Below are positions 16,384 to 24,353 of a DNA stretch of 24,353 nucleotides, in pieces. The notes beneath the pieces are model-generated. The model was given only the letters and a program-made list of their open reading frames with translations, had not been told where the DNA came from and made no database searches. Both the position numbers and the translations under genes were made by a program. This DNA comes from an uncultured Porphyromonadaceae bacterium. Lineage in GTDB: Bacteria > Bacteroidota > Bacteroidia > Bacteroidales > Muribaculaceae. The stretch covers positions 1 through 24,353 of the forward strand of contig UREH01000014.1 in the NCBI GenBank assembly GCA_900546835.1, given 5' to 3'. Each line of letters begins with the position of its first letter. The stretch's first letter is position 1.

Positions 16384-16725
16384 TTACTTATCCTCGTGGA
16401 GAAGATGGTCGATATTCTCGATATAGTCGAGCGAGTCGTCGAGATGGAAGGCCAGTTCAGGAATCTTGCGCAGCTGGAAGCGCACTTTCTGGCCGAGTTC
16501 ATAGCGGATTGTGCGGGCACTCCGGTTTATGTTCTCAAGTATCTCTTTAGCCTTGTCGCTGGGGAAAATCGAGAGATAGGCGCGGGCGATGCTGAGGTCA
16601 GGACTGACGCGCACGGCCGATACCGACACCAGTATGCCGTTGGTTTTAGCCGTCTGCTGCCGCAGGATTTCCGAAAGTTCTTTCTGTATTAAGCGGGCAA
16701 TCTTTGCCTGGCGGGTTGATTCCAT
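16384..16725 (-). CDS. rbfA: 30S ribosome-binding factor RbfA
   Basis: 113 residues, normal for the family. A KH-like protein that binds maturing 16S rRNA and is needed for late 30S assembly and cold adaptation. The start METSRQAKIARLIQKELSEIL type opening is seen as MESTRQAKIARL at 16725, and the conserved middle VSVSAVRVSPDLSIARAYLSI and the tail RKIPELAFHLDDSLDYIENIDHLL are clear. An in-frame ATG at 16776 is rejected, because the -7 promoter element at 16778-16785 would place the transcript start downstream of it. The permease gene follows after four bases, so the two form an operon. Confidence 0.95.
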   Translation of the reverse strand: MESTRQAKIARLIQKELSEILRQQTAKTNGILVSVSAVRVSPDLSIARAYLSIFPSDKAKEILENINRSARTIRYELGQKVRFQLRKIPELAFHLDDSLDYIENIDHLLHEDK

Positions 16726-16777
16726 ATATGTAGTAGTTTTTATTGGTTGTCTGTTCTTATAACGCCTCCACCCCATG

Positions 16778-16785
16778 CAAAGTTA
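16778..16785 (-). promoter_or_regulatory. -7 element for rbfA operon
   Basis: The minus strand reads TAACTTTG, the same -7 sequence as the rpsT and SulP promoters. It sets the transcript start near 16772 and so supports the rbfA start at 16725. No good TTTG is found 20 bases upstream. Confidence 0.55.
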
Positions 16786-16869
16786 GTAAAATCGCTCCGA
16801 CAACCTTTGTATTGGGCTCTCTTTTTTGTTAAAAATGTTAACAGCGTCGTTTTTTTCGCTGTAAAAGTC

Positions 16870-16877
16870 TACTTTTG
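16870..16877 (+). promoter_or_regulatory. -7 element for the secreted nuclease gene
   Basis: TACTTTTG matches TAnnTTTG, 53 bases before the ATG. The -33 region is only T-rich. The spacer shared with the divergent rbfA promoter is about 84 bases. Confidence 0.45.
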
Positions 16878-16929
16878 CCGTTAATCCTTTTTCTTTTGCT
16901 TATTCTTATTTAACCTCAATCTGATTGAA

Positions 16930-19353
16930 ATGAGAAAACTTGCTTCTCTGCTCATTGCCTCGGCATGGATGCTCAACGGCGTGGCCGCCGAGCCGACAGG
17001 CTACTATACCTCCTGCGAGGGTTATCACGGGCAGGCTCTGCTCTCGGCGCTAAGCTCAAAAATCGCCTCACATACCAACGTAGGCTACGACGGCCTATGG
17101 AACGTTTATAAGGATTCCGACATGCGTCCAGACGGTACGCTCTGGGATATATATACTACCAAAGCCTGGCCGGCCAGCTTTTCCAAATGCGGCAACTACA
17201 AGCTTATCGGCGACTGCGTGAACCGCGAGCACTCGCTCCCCAAGAGCTGGTGGGGCAAGGGTACGTCTGCCCAGTATTCCGACGCCTATCACCTCTACCC
17301 TACCGACGGCAAGGTGAACGGGCAGCGCAGCAATTTCCCCTACGGCGAATGTTCCGGCGGCAAGCGCCTGCCCAACAACGGCAACGTGCGTGCTCTCGGA
17401 CGTCTGGGCAGCAGCACTTTTCCCGGCTACAGCGGCACGGTGTTCGAGCCCGACGACGAGTACAAGGGCGACCTTGCCCGCACATATTTCTATATGGCCA
17501 CAGCCTACAACTCGCAGATCGGCCGCTGGACCGAAGGCAACGGCAACCAGTTCTTAGCCGGCAACTCCTACCCGGTGTTCAAAACGTGGTCGCTCGAGCT
17601 TCTGCTGAAATGGCACCGCCAGGATCCCGTCAGTCAGAAGGAAATCGACCGCAACGAGGGGATATACCGGCATCAGAAGAACCGTAACCCATATATCGAC
17701 CATCCCGAACTGGTGGAATATATCTGGGGAACGAAAAATACCGTCGATTGGACACTCAACGCTACCGCAGATCCCGAGATTGTCAGCCCCACCGAGGGTA
17801 CGGTAATTGCGGTCGGCACAACGGCTACGGGCGTTACGCGCAGCCGTAAGGTTGCCGTGAAAGGAGCATCGCTCACCGAGGCCATCACACTCACCGTGAC
17901 TGGTTCGGGCTTCAGCGTTTCGCCGACATCGGTTTCTGCCGCCGACGCCAACAAGGGCACGGAGGTAACCGTAAGCTATCGTTCCACCGCCACCGGCAAT
18001 GCCGGCGGTCAGCTGATTCTCCGCTCCGGCTCGGTAACGCGCGCCGTGACGCTTACCGCATCGGCCGTCGACGGCATTCCCGCCGGGCCCGCAGTGAATA
18101 TCTCCGATACCAATTTCGATGCCGTATGGAGCAACATCGACGGAGAGAATGCCACCTATACGCTAACCGTAAGCCGCGGCGGCTCGCCCGTTGAAGGCTA
18201 CCCCAAGAGCGTAAGCGCCAGCGCTGAAAGCTATACCGTAATCGACCTCGAACCCGAGACGGCTTACACTTACACCGTATCCAACGGCATTCTTACCTCC
18301 GACCCCGTAGCCGTAACCACCCTGGCTCCCATCCCCTCCATCCAGTTCCTCTTCGACGGCGACCTCGAGTTCTTCGCCGAGCCCGGCCAGCCCTCCGAGG
18401 TAGCCGAGATTCTCGCCGATATAGAGAATATCCCCGGCGACATCACCCTGACCGTTACCGCTCCCTTCCAGCTCAGCCTCGACAAAGCCGACTGGAAAAC
18501 GCAGATAGTGCTTGCTCCGGGTCAGGACCGCTTCTATATGCGCATGTTCGGCTCCACCGAGGGTGAATACTCCACTACCCTGCTGGCCGAGGCGCAGGAC
18601 TTTACGGATGACTTTACCGACATCGATGGTACCATCGGCGTACCTGTGATCGAACCAACCTTCATCGAGGATTTTGAAAAGGGAACAGCGGGTTCGTATG
18701 ATGATAAAGAATATCAGGGAAGCGCCTGCAAATGGCTCACGGACGCTTATATTACCAATGCCGATCCTGCCTACAGCGGAGATATATACGCTCGAATGAA
18801 CAAGGATAAGGGTGGCCACCTTACTATGCTTGAGGATAAGGCCAATGGCATTGGCGTACTCACGTTCATGGCAAAATGCTGGGACAAAGACAAGTCGAAA
18901 TATCCCGCCGACATCACCGTGAGCGTATCCTCCGACCATGGAACCACCTGGGAGGAGGTCGGCAAGGTGACTATCTCCGCCGACGATGCCGCTTCGCCCG
19001 CCTATCGTAAATATTCCGTGAGCATCAACCGCCGCGGCTCGCTGCGCATGAAGATGGAGCAGTCGACCAGCGCCCGCACGCTTATCGACGACATCGCGCT
19101 CACCGACTGTCGCACCAGCGGCATCGAGGAGGCTATGGAGGCCGAATACCATTCGTGGGATGCCTACTGCCGCAACGGCCGCCTCGTGCTTGAGAGCCGC
19201 GAGGACGGCACCGACGTGGCTGCGGTCTACTCGATGGACGGCGTTCTCCGCCACACGGGCGCCATAGCCCTCGGCACCACCGAAATCACCGTGGCTCCGG
19301 GCCTCTACCTTGTGGTTGTGCGCGACTTCACCCGCACGGTTCTGGTAAAATAA
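16930..19353 (+). CDS. Secreted endonuclease I-family nuclease with added beta modules and sorting tail
   Basis: 807 residues against about 230-280 for plain endonuclease I. Residues 1-20 are a signal peptide. The nuclease domain (about 21-268) carries the beta-beta-alpha-metal signature CVNREHSLPKSWW (H101 the likely general base), DAYHLYPTDGKVNGQRSN with the metal-binding asparagine region, and the closing NRNPYIDHPELVEYIWG. It should cut DNA, perhaps RNA, with Mg2+ outside the cell. Then follow an Ig-like segment (about 275-380), a fibronectin III-like domain (about 385-465), a further beta module (470-570), a jellyroll-type module (about 577-727, FIEDFEKG to LIDDIALTDC) and a sorting-type tail (about 740-807, VYSMDGVLRHTG and APGLYLVVVRD). 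A role in nutrient DNA use or degradation of extracellular DNA is inferred. It is not in an operon. Confidence 0.9.
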   Translation: MRKLASLLIASAWMLNGVAAEPTGYYTSCEGYHGQALLSALSSKIASHTNVGYDGLWNVYKDSDMRPDGTLWDIYTTKAWPASFSKCGNYKLIGDCVNREHSLPKSWWGKGTSAQYSDAYHLYPTDGKVNGQRSNFPYGECSGGKRLPNNGNVRALGRLGSSTFPGYSGTVFEPDDEYKGDLARTYFYMATAYNSQIGRWTEGNGNQFLAGNSYPVFKTWSLELLLKWHRQDPVSQKEIDRNEGIYRHQKNRNPYIDHPELVEYIWGTKNTVDWTLNATADPEIVSPTEGTVIAVGTTATGVTRSRKVAVKGASLTEAITLTVTGSGFSVSPTSVSAADANKGTEVTVSYRSTATGNAGGQLILRSGSVTRAVTLTASAVDGIPAGPAVNISDTNFDAVWSNIDGENATYTLTVSRGGSPVEGYPKSVSASAESYTVIDLEPETAYTYTVSNGILTSDPVAVTTLAPIPSIQFLFDGDLEFFAEPGQPSEVAEILADIENIPGDITLTVTAPFQLSLDKADWKTQIVLAPGQDRFYMRMFGSTEGEYSTTLLAEAQDFTDDFTDIDGTIGVPVIEPTFIEDFEKGTAGSYDDKEYQGSACKWLTDAYITNADPAYSGDIYARMNKDKGGHLTMLEDKANGIGVLTFMAKCWDKDKSKYPADITVSVSSDHGTTWEEVGKVTISADDAASPAYRKYSVSINRRGSLRMKMEQSTSARTLIDDIALTDCRTSGIEEAMEAEYHSWDAYCRNGRLVLESREDGTDVAAVYSMDGVLRHTGAIALGTTEITVAPGLYLVVVRDFTRTVLVK

Positions 19354-19409
19354 AAATTCAGGATAAATCTTATAAGCTCTTCTGGTCGTATAGGCCTTAT
19401 AAGCAAAAA

Positions 19410-19444
19410 AAATCGGGGCGCCCAATTGCCGGGCGCCCCGATTT
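19410..19444. terminator. Bidirectional terminator between nuclease and amylase genes
   Basis: AAATCGGGGCGCCC (19410-19423) pairs perfectly with its reverse complement at 19431-19444 across a 7-nt loop. The minus strand continues into a T run (complement of the A run 19405-19412), so it best ends the leftward amylase transcript. The plus strand has a TTT within the stem end and then AACGTTTT, usable for the nuclease transcript. It sits between two convergent stop codons. Confidence 0.88.
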
Positions 19445-19463
19445 AACGTTTTATGGGTGATAT

Positions 19464-22148
19464 TTATCGAGAAAATTTTCCGGTGGCGGAGTTGCCGTCG
19501 ATAGATATGCGGTAGATGTAGATGCCGGCGGGGAGTTCGGTGAGCGAAGGCGTGGTGGCTACGAGCGTGCCCATGGTGCTGAACACTTCCACGCGGGCGC
19601 GGCTTGCATCGAAGCCTTCGAGGGTACGCGTCGAGGCGTTGTAGGCCACATTCAGGCCGTCGCACTCAGCGTCGATGCCGTTGATACCGGTCATATCGCC
19701 GGGAAGGGTATACGTGCCGTCGAAGAGCGGCGAATATGGGCGGTGGTCCTTGGTAAATACGGCCGCCATCACGTGGTTCTCGGGCTTGTCGATCCAGAGG
19801 TTGAGTTCGTCGGACGAGGTGCTGTTCGTGAAATTCACGCGGGCGGGAGCCTTGGCCTGGCGGTTGGCGGCGAGTTTCACCTGTGTGCCGTTGTTGGGCG
19901 TGGGATATGAGCCGTCGGTGGTATAGACAAGGTATGCGCCTTCGGGCACATCGGTGTATTCAAAATTCAGCTTGAAAGGACTGCCGATGTTATAGTCGCC
20001 GGGGGAGAAGTTGGGTGTCATGGTTACATGATCGTAGATGGGAACGTTGGCCCATACGCAGTAGTTGTTGTCGTTTTCGTTGCCTGCGGCCACCATGGTG
20101 TAGCCTGCGTCGGTGCAGTTGTAGGTCATGTCGGAACCGACTTTAACCACGAGGCTGCCATAGAGGCCTTTCACGCGGGCTACATAGCAGTTGCTTTCGA
20201 GCTTGATCATTTCAACCTCGCTCTGGTTGTGGATGCCGACAGCCTTGCGGATGTCGATGAGACGGTTGATGGCGTCCATATGGTCGAGATAATGGCGCAG
20301 GAACACGCAGGGAGTGCCGGGCGAGCAGAGCATAAGCGCGTTGGCAGCCACCACAAGTTTTTCGTTCTTGAAGCGGTCGTTCTCGCGGTATGTATCGTGG
20401 TTGTCGACGAAGGTGACGCCGTAGCGCTTGTAGACTTCGTGATGTACCAGACCGGCCGGCTGGGCTTTTCCTTCGTAGGTCCAGGATGCTTCCTTCATAT
20501 TTTCGTTGCCGTTCATCGCTTTGTTGAGCGCGAATTTGAACGGGAAGTCGAAGGCCGCCGAGGCGAGTCCGGTGCCCGTTATCCAGTTTACAACATTGTC
20601 GAATGAGCCGTCCCAGTATTCGCCGACGGCATATTTCATGCCTGCCGAGCGCACATAGTCGCCTACGTATTGTGGGCCGAAGCCCTTCACCATGTCGAAG
20701 CGCCAGCCGTTGTAGCCGTATTTTTCATGGAGAGTATTGAGATAGGCCTTGATGCCTTCCTGCACATAGGCGCTGGTGTGGTCGAGGTCGCGATAGGCGT
20801 CGAAATCATCGCCGGTATCGGGATTGCCTGTGGGTTTAGGCTGGTCGGGCTGGTTTTTCACTTCATCGGTACTGCATATATGAGAGGGATCCCAGGTCCA
20901 GGTTGTGCCGTTGTGGTCAATCTCTTCGGGGAAATCGGTCCAGTTGGTAGCGCCTCCGCGGTGATTTACGACGACATCCTCAATCATGTTGGTGTTGAGG
21001 TCGTTGTAGAGGCCGTTCATCGTCAGAAGCTCATCCTCTGTACCGAAAGCACTGTTGTGGTTGGTATACCAGTAGACGGGGTCGTAGCCCATGCTCCTTT
21101 CGGCCGAGGCCCTTCCGCTGTTGGGCACCCACACGAGTTCGAAATAGTTGGAGTAGTCGTAAGCGAGTTTTTCGAGATTCTTCCATGCGGTGTCGTCGTA
21201 GGAGTCCCAGAAGAAGCCCTGAAGCATCACGCCAGTATATTTGGCAGGCATAGCCGTATCCATCAGGATGGGGTCGTCGCCGCTGCCGCCATTCTTGGTG
21301 ATGGTGAGATGTGGACGTCCGCTTGTGAAGTCCATCCTGAAGGTGTATTCACCCGGCGAGGTAATGGTGAAGCAGCGGGTCATCGTGCCGTAGAGCGACA
21401 TGTCGAATTCCGTTCCGTCGATTGTACGGTTGCCGCCGAGGTGTTTGTCGCCGTTCACGCCGTAGGCTGTGCTGGAGTTTGCCTCGGTCATGGCATCCCA
21501 GCTCGAACGGCGTTTGCGGTTGATGAAGAAGTAGAACTGCCTGTCGGCCTCGACCGTGTAGGTGAACACCTTGCCACTCTTTGTGAATGCAGGGGCATCG
21601 GCGTAATGCCATCCGTCGCCCATATCTGCGGTGAAATAAAGGTTGTCGGGGGTGGCGTCGCAGTCGAAAATCTCCATAGAGATACCATCGTCGCTACGGC
21701 TTGAGTCGAATTCCAGATCGATGGCGTATTCGCCGGCGGGAAGCTCATGGCAGTGCTTCAGCGTGCCGTAGCGGTAGGCGGTGTATTTGCCGGCGGCAAG
21801 CACCTTGTTTGCTTCGCTGCCGGCGTCATCGCCGGCAATCGTATATAGGCAGTCGCTGGAATACTTATAGCCATCGAAATTGTTTTTCTGGGAGTTGGCA
21901 ATGAAGAAAAAGAGTTTGCTTCCGGCCGTCTCGCTGTAGGCGTGCATCGAGAAGGAAGTTACGTTGCCGATTTTGTCTTTGGAAAAGCGCGGCACCTGTG
22001 TGTTGTTATTGTCGATGAAAATCCAGCCGGTTCCGCGGTCGTTGGGGAAGTAGAGGCGGTCGGGAATGGCTGGAGCGGCGCTGGCCATACTGGCCGACGA
22101 CACCGAAGCCACTGCCGCCAGCAGCAGTGCGTAAAGATTTCGTTTCAT
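19464..22148 (-). CDS. Exported GH13 alpha-amylase with N-terminal starch-binding-like modules
   Basis: 894 residues; hydrolyses alpha-1,4-glucans such as starch. Signal peptide 1-24. Two related N-terminal beta modules, about 28-165 (LYFPNDRGTGW) and 168-286 (LYFTADMGDGW), look like starch-binding domains. The barrel covers about 303-640: region I DVVVNHR (391-397), nucleophile D485 in GWRFDMVKG, acid/base E510 in AVGEYWDG, and transition-state D585 in FVDNHDT with H584. All three catalytic residues are intact. Next come an amylase C domain (about 640-702), an FN3-associated or chitobiase-like module with VYTTDGSYPTPNNG (about 705-815) and a sorting-type tail (about 845-894, VEVFSTMGTLV and AGIYIYRISIDG). 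It is probably cell-surface or secreted through the type IX route (inference). It is divergent from the right-edge gene, with which it shares a module type. Confidence 0.93.
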   Translation of the reverse strand: MKRNLYALLLAAVASVSSASMASAAPAIPDRLYFPNDRGTGWIFIDNNNTQVPRFSKDKIGNVTSFSMHAYSETAGSKLFFFIANSQKNNFDGYKYSSDCLYTIAGDDAGSEANKVLAAGKYTAYRYGTLKHCHELPAGEYAIDLEFDSSRSDDGISMEIFDCDATPDNLYFTADMGDGWHYADAPAFTKSGKVFTYTVEADRQFYFFINRKRRSSWDAMTEANSSTAYGVNGDKHLGGNRTIDGTEFDMSLYGTMTRCFTITSPGEYTFRMDFTSGRPHLTITKNGGSGDDPILMDTAMPAKYTGVMLQGFFWDSYDDTAWKNLEKLAYDYSNYFELVWVPNSGRASAERSMGYDPVYWYTNHNSAFGTEDELLTMNGLYNDLNTNMIEDVVVNHRGGATNWTDFPEEIDHNGTTWTWDPSHICSTDEVKNQPDQPKPTGNPDTGDDFDAYRDLDHTSAYVQEGIKAYLNTLHEKYGYNGWRFDMVKGFGPQYVGDYVRSAGMKYAVGEYWDGSFDNVVNWITGTGLASAAFDFPFKFALNKAMNGNENMKEASWTYEGKAQPAGLVHHEVYKRYGVTFVDNHDTYRENDRFKNEKLVVAANALMLCSPGTPCVFLRHYLDHMDAINRLIDIRKAVGIHNQSEVEMIKLESNCYVARVKGLYGSLVVKVGSDMTYNCTDAGYTMVAAGNENDNNYCVWANVPIYDHVTMTPNFSPGDYNIGSPFKLNFEYTDVPEGAYLVYTTDGSYPTPNNGTQVKLAANRQAKAPARVNFTNSTSSDELNLWIDKPENHVMAAVFTKDHRPYSPLFDGTYTLPGDMTGINGIDAECDGLNVAYNASTRTLEGFDASRARVEVFSTMGTLVATTPSLTELPAGIYIYRISIDGNSATGKFSR

Positions 22149-22455
22149 GGTAGGTTAAATAATTAAATTATAGATTTTTCAGTTCACAGATTCTGATTTG
22201 GATGAAATGCCGTGCGGTTGAGTAATCTCATAGGTGCGTTTTGCCGCGGGGCGTGTGTTGGCTGTTAGATTCAGGGGTCAACGTAGTATGGTTTTGTTGA
22301 CAGCTGCGTAAATGTATCTGTTGAAAAAATAATTAATTTTATAGCTCGTTGTCCAAAAGGAGACAATATTAACATAGTTTAACCAATGCAGTTCATCGGA
22401 TGTCTTATAATAGGTTAAATTATATTAATATAAAATGTCTGGTTTGAAAATTTTA

Positions 22456-22463
22456 TAACTTTG
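22456..22463 (+). promoter_or_regulatory. -7 element for the right-edge starch-binding-like gene
   Basis: TAACTTTG matches the consensus exactly. There is no convincing -33 TTTG at 20 bases; one at 22443-22446 is too close. Transcription would start near 22470. Confidence 0.5.
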
Positions 22464-22516
22464 TGAAGCATGATCTGACAATAATTTAGTTATGACGATT
22501 TAATGTGTTCCCGCGT

Positions 22517-22541
22517 GGGCGACTTGGAAGCAAGGCGACCC
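22517..22541 (+). repeat. Imperfect hairpin in the long 5' leader
   Basis: GGGCGACTTG (22517-22526) can pair with CAAGGCGACCC (22531-22541) with one mismatch and one bulge, over a 4-nt loop. It is a GC-rich island in an AT-rich leader, so an RNA structure is plausible. It does not match a riboswitch that I recognise. Confidence 0.4.
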
Positions 22542-22604
22542 GATACTTTTTGCGGTACATCCGACCTTCGTATAAATCTTTTACCTTAATACTTACTTAC
22601 TTAC

Positions 22605-24353
22605 ATGAACATGAAGAAGTTTTATCTGCTTTTATTGGCGGTGCTCTTCGCTTTCGCCTCTGTGCAGGCGGCTAAAGTGGAAATCCACACCGACATTTTC
22701 GGCAATCCCGGCTGGGAGAGTGTGGAGCTGACGGAAACCAACGGCTTCTACGTCCTTACTAAAGAAGTGAAAACCAACGGCCAGTTCGGCATCCGTATCG
22801 ACGGCACGTGGTATGCCGCGCCTAACAGCGGTCCAGTCGAGATTTCGCTTGATACCCCATTCAAGGTGCAGAACAGTGACAATCAGAACGCCAAATTCAA
22901 TCTCGGCGCCGGCAAATATACATTCACCTTCAATCTCGCTGACAAGGAGCTTACCGTTTCAAAGTCCTACCACAAAGCCACACAGCTCTATTTCCTCCAC
23001 AACTTCGACGGCAACTGGAACGAGGCCGATGCTCCTGCCATGACTGAGACCGCTCCCGGCAGCGGCGTTTTCACCAGCACACTCGATGTTACGGCCAGCG
23101 ACGGCCACTATTTCTCCTTCACCGAGACGAAGGGTGGCTGGTATAACGAAACGCGCTACGGACCTTATAACGATGGCACGGAGGCTTTTGTAAATCAGAC
23201 TACCACCGATGTAAACTATAAGTTCGGCAACAGCTGGAACCTTAAATCGGGCGGCAAACTCACCTTCACCATCGACACCAACGAAGCCCACCGCTCGCTC
23301 ACCATCTCCGAAGGCAATACGGTATATTTCCGCAATACCAAGGGCTGGGAGCACATCTACCTTACAACCTACGATGAGGCCAGCGACATGTACGGTACCA
23401 ACTACAAGTGGACACCGGAGATGTTCCGGCAGTATCAGGATCAGACTACTTACGGCGACCGCAACACCGGTGTGGAAATCACGGATAATGCTACCGTGAC
23501 CATCGACGGCGAGGAATGGATTAAAATCACCCTTCCGGCCGACGCGAAACATTTCGTAATCCACAACGGCCAGAACCCCGGCAAGGAAAACGAAACCAAG
23601 ACACCGGTTCTCGAACCCCGGCCCGACGGCAAATATTTCATAGCCGACGACGCCATAGCAGCATGGCCCGAATCGCTCTATGTGTTCGGCAATCTCGACG
23701 GCTGGACGTTCCTTCCCAATCTGGGTGTGCAGCTCTTTGAGGAGACCCCCGGCAGCGGCATTTATACCGGTGTGATCAACGTGACCTCTCAGGCTGAGGG
23801 CGACGGTACGGGCGATGATACTTACGGCTATATAAGCTTCACTTCGCGTGTGCTCGAAGGCGACAATCTCACCAAGGAAGATTTCAGGTATATCAACGCC
23901 TGGCGTTTCGGCCCGGAAGCCATCAATACTCCTATCGAGACCAAGGATGTCCGTGCGTTCGTGATGTGGAACACCTGGGAATCTTCCTTCAAGCTCAAGA
24001 AAGGCAGCTATCTTGTGGAAGTCGACTTCAATACCGGCAACGTAACGCTCGACCCTGAGCGCGGCCATCAGATTGTAGAGGAACTGCCTGATGCCCTCTA
24101 CATCCACGGCAACCTCTATCGTGAGCTCAGCGACGGCTCGGTAGAGAGCCACGACTGGGAATGGAGTTCCTATGAAAAGGCAGTCGCAGTGAAGGACGAA
24201 GCAGATGAAAATACAAGAATCTATATGTTCGGAAATCTCCGGTTTGCCGACAACGGCACCGGAAATGGTCACTTCGTGGTTTCCAGCTGGGCATCGGAAG
24301 TGCCGTTGGCCGACGAACCACAGGGCGCTCCCCGTCGGCGCGTAAGCTTTGCC
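22605..24353 (+). CDS. Exported multi-module starch-binding-like protein (3' end beyond window)
   Basis: 583 codons open to the window edge with no stop, so the gene is partial at its C-terminus. The first ATG is 22605; a second in-frame ATG at 22611 gives an equally good signal peptide (KKFYLLLLAVLFAFASVQA). The rest is a string of beta modules with recurrent openings: LYFLHNFDGNW (128), VYFRNTKGWEHIYLTTYD (240), LYVFGNLDGW (358), LYIHGNL (498) and IYMFGNL (539). The third-type opening with GW and a following tyrosine-rich strand resembles CBM26-like starch-binding domains (motif memory). The LYF...DGW...ADAPA pattern is also found in the amylase module at 168-186 of its protein, across the shared promoter region. 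No catalytic domain is visible so far; one may lie past the edge. Likely a surface glucan-binding protein or the start of a larger enzyme. Confidence 0.8.
   Translation, partial: MNMKKFYLLLLAVLFAFASVQAAKVEIHTDIFGNPGWESVELTETNGFYVLTKEVKTNGQFGIRIDGTWYAAPNSGPVEISLDTPFKVQNSDNQNAKFNLGAGKYTFTFNLADKELTVSKSYHKATQLYFLHNFDGNWNEADAPAMTETAPGSGVFTSTLDVTASDGHYFSFTETKGGWYNETRYGPYNDGTEAFVNQTTTDVNYKFGNSWNLKSGGKLTFTIDTNEAHRSLTISEGNTVYFRNTKGWEHIYLTTYDEASDMYGTNYKWTPEMFRQYQDQTTYGDRNTGVEITDNATVTIDGEEWIKITLPADAKHFVIHNGQNPGKENETKTPVLEPRPDGKYFIADDAIAAWPESLYVFGNLDGWTFLPNLGVQLFEETPGSGIYTGVINVTSQAEGDGTGDDTYGYISFTSRVLEGDNLTKEDFRYINAWRFGPEAINTPIETKDVRAFVMWNTWESSFKLKKGSYLVEVDFNTGNVTLDPERGHQIVEELPDALYIHGNLYRELSDGSVESHDWEWSSYEKAVAVKDEADENTRIYMFGNLRFADNGTGNGHFVVSSWASEVPLADEPQGAPRRRVSFA

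Larger units (their letters stand above)
22149..22604. other. Divergent regulatory gap between amylase and right-edge gene
   Basis: 456 bp without a gene, AT-rich to about 22500. For the leftward amylase only an imperfect -7 box is visible (minus-strand TACATTTA, complement of 22309-22316). For the rightward gene a perfect -7 box lies at 22456-22463, followed by a leader of about 135 bases with a hairpin, ending in ACTT repeated three times plus AC (22591-22604) directly before the ATG. No operator for a MalR/SusR-like regulator could be recognised. Confidence 0.5.

Noticed and set aside
16380..16520. 47-codon N-terminal extension of the permease
   Set aside because: It lies inside rbfA, reads as low-complexity sequence, and the GTG at 16379 gives the typical family start.
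22470..22604. Leader as a known riboswitch
   Set aside because: The hairpin does not match any riboswitch core that I recognise and no metabolite gene follows.
22959..24272. Antisense open frame (437 codons) at the right edge
   Set aside because: The plus strand has an uninterrupted 583-codon frame with signal peptide and repeated modules; the antisense frame is a by-product of its codon bias.

Overview
The window looks like chromosomal DNA of a gut-type Bacteroidales bacterium, probably Muribaculaceae or a near relative (inference; no marker gene here fixes the family). The evidence is: Bacteroidetes-type promoters (TAnnTTTG at -7, with TTTG 20 bases upstream in the best cases); no purine-rich ribosome binding sites; a hybrid two-component sensor of the polysaccharide-utilisation type; GH97 and GH13 enzymes; a PCMD-type lipo/exo-protein; and several exported proteins ending in a type IX secretion-like C-terminal domain.

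Layout. Positions 1-649 hold no convincing gene. The AT-rich part (about 60-375) has a dense cluster of DnaA-box-like 9-mers and a perfect palindrome, and is a candidate replication origin. Next come a very large exported GH97 glycosidase (minus strand) and, divergent from it, a hybrid two-component regulator (4816-8892, plus). The 347 bp between them carry nested repeats that could be the regulator's operator. The regulator is followed by a PCMD-like exported protein. This resembles a reduced glycan-use locus without SusC/SusD.

From 10.1 to 16.7 kb the content is housekeeping: upp (pyrimidine salvage), a short single-domain malic enzyme, tRNA-Glu, rpsT, a second identical tRNA-Glu, a SulP anion transporter, then on the minus strand rbfA and a LolC/E-like FtsX permease, whose end overlaps the SulP end by 11 bp.

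From 16.9 kb to the end the content is again exported proteins: a secreted endonuclease I with added adhesion-like modules, a GH13 alpha-amylase (minus), and, divergent from it, a protein with repeated starch-binding-like modules that runs off the right edge. The amylase N-terminus and the right-edge protein share a recognisable module, so these two probably act on starch-like glucans together. GH97, GH13 and the nuclease all end in a similar sorting-type domain, suggesting a shared route to the cell surface.

No CRISPR array, transposase, integrase or phage gene was seen. The strongest candidates for something beyond routine annotation are the possible oriC at the left edge, the multi-domain GH97, the nested operator-like repeats, and the stand-alone malic enzyme.
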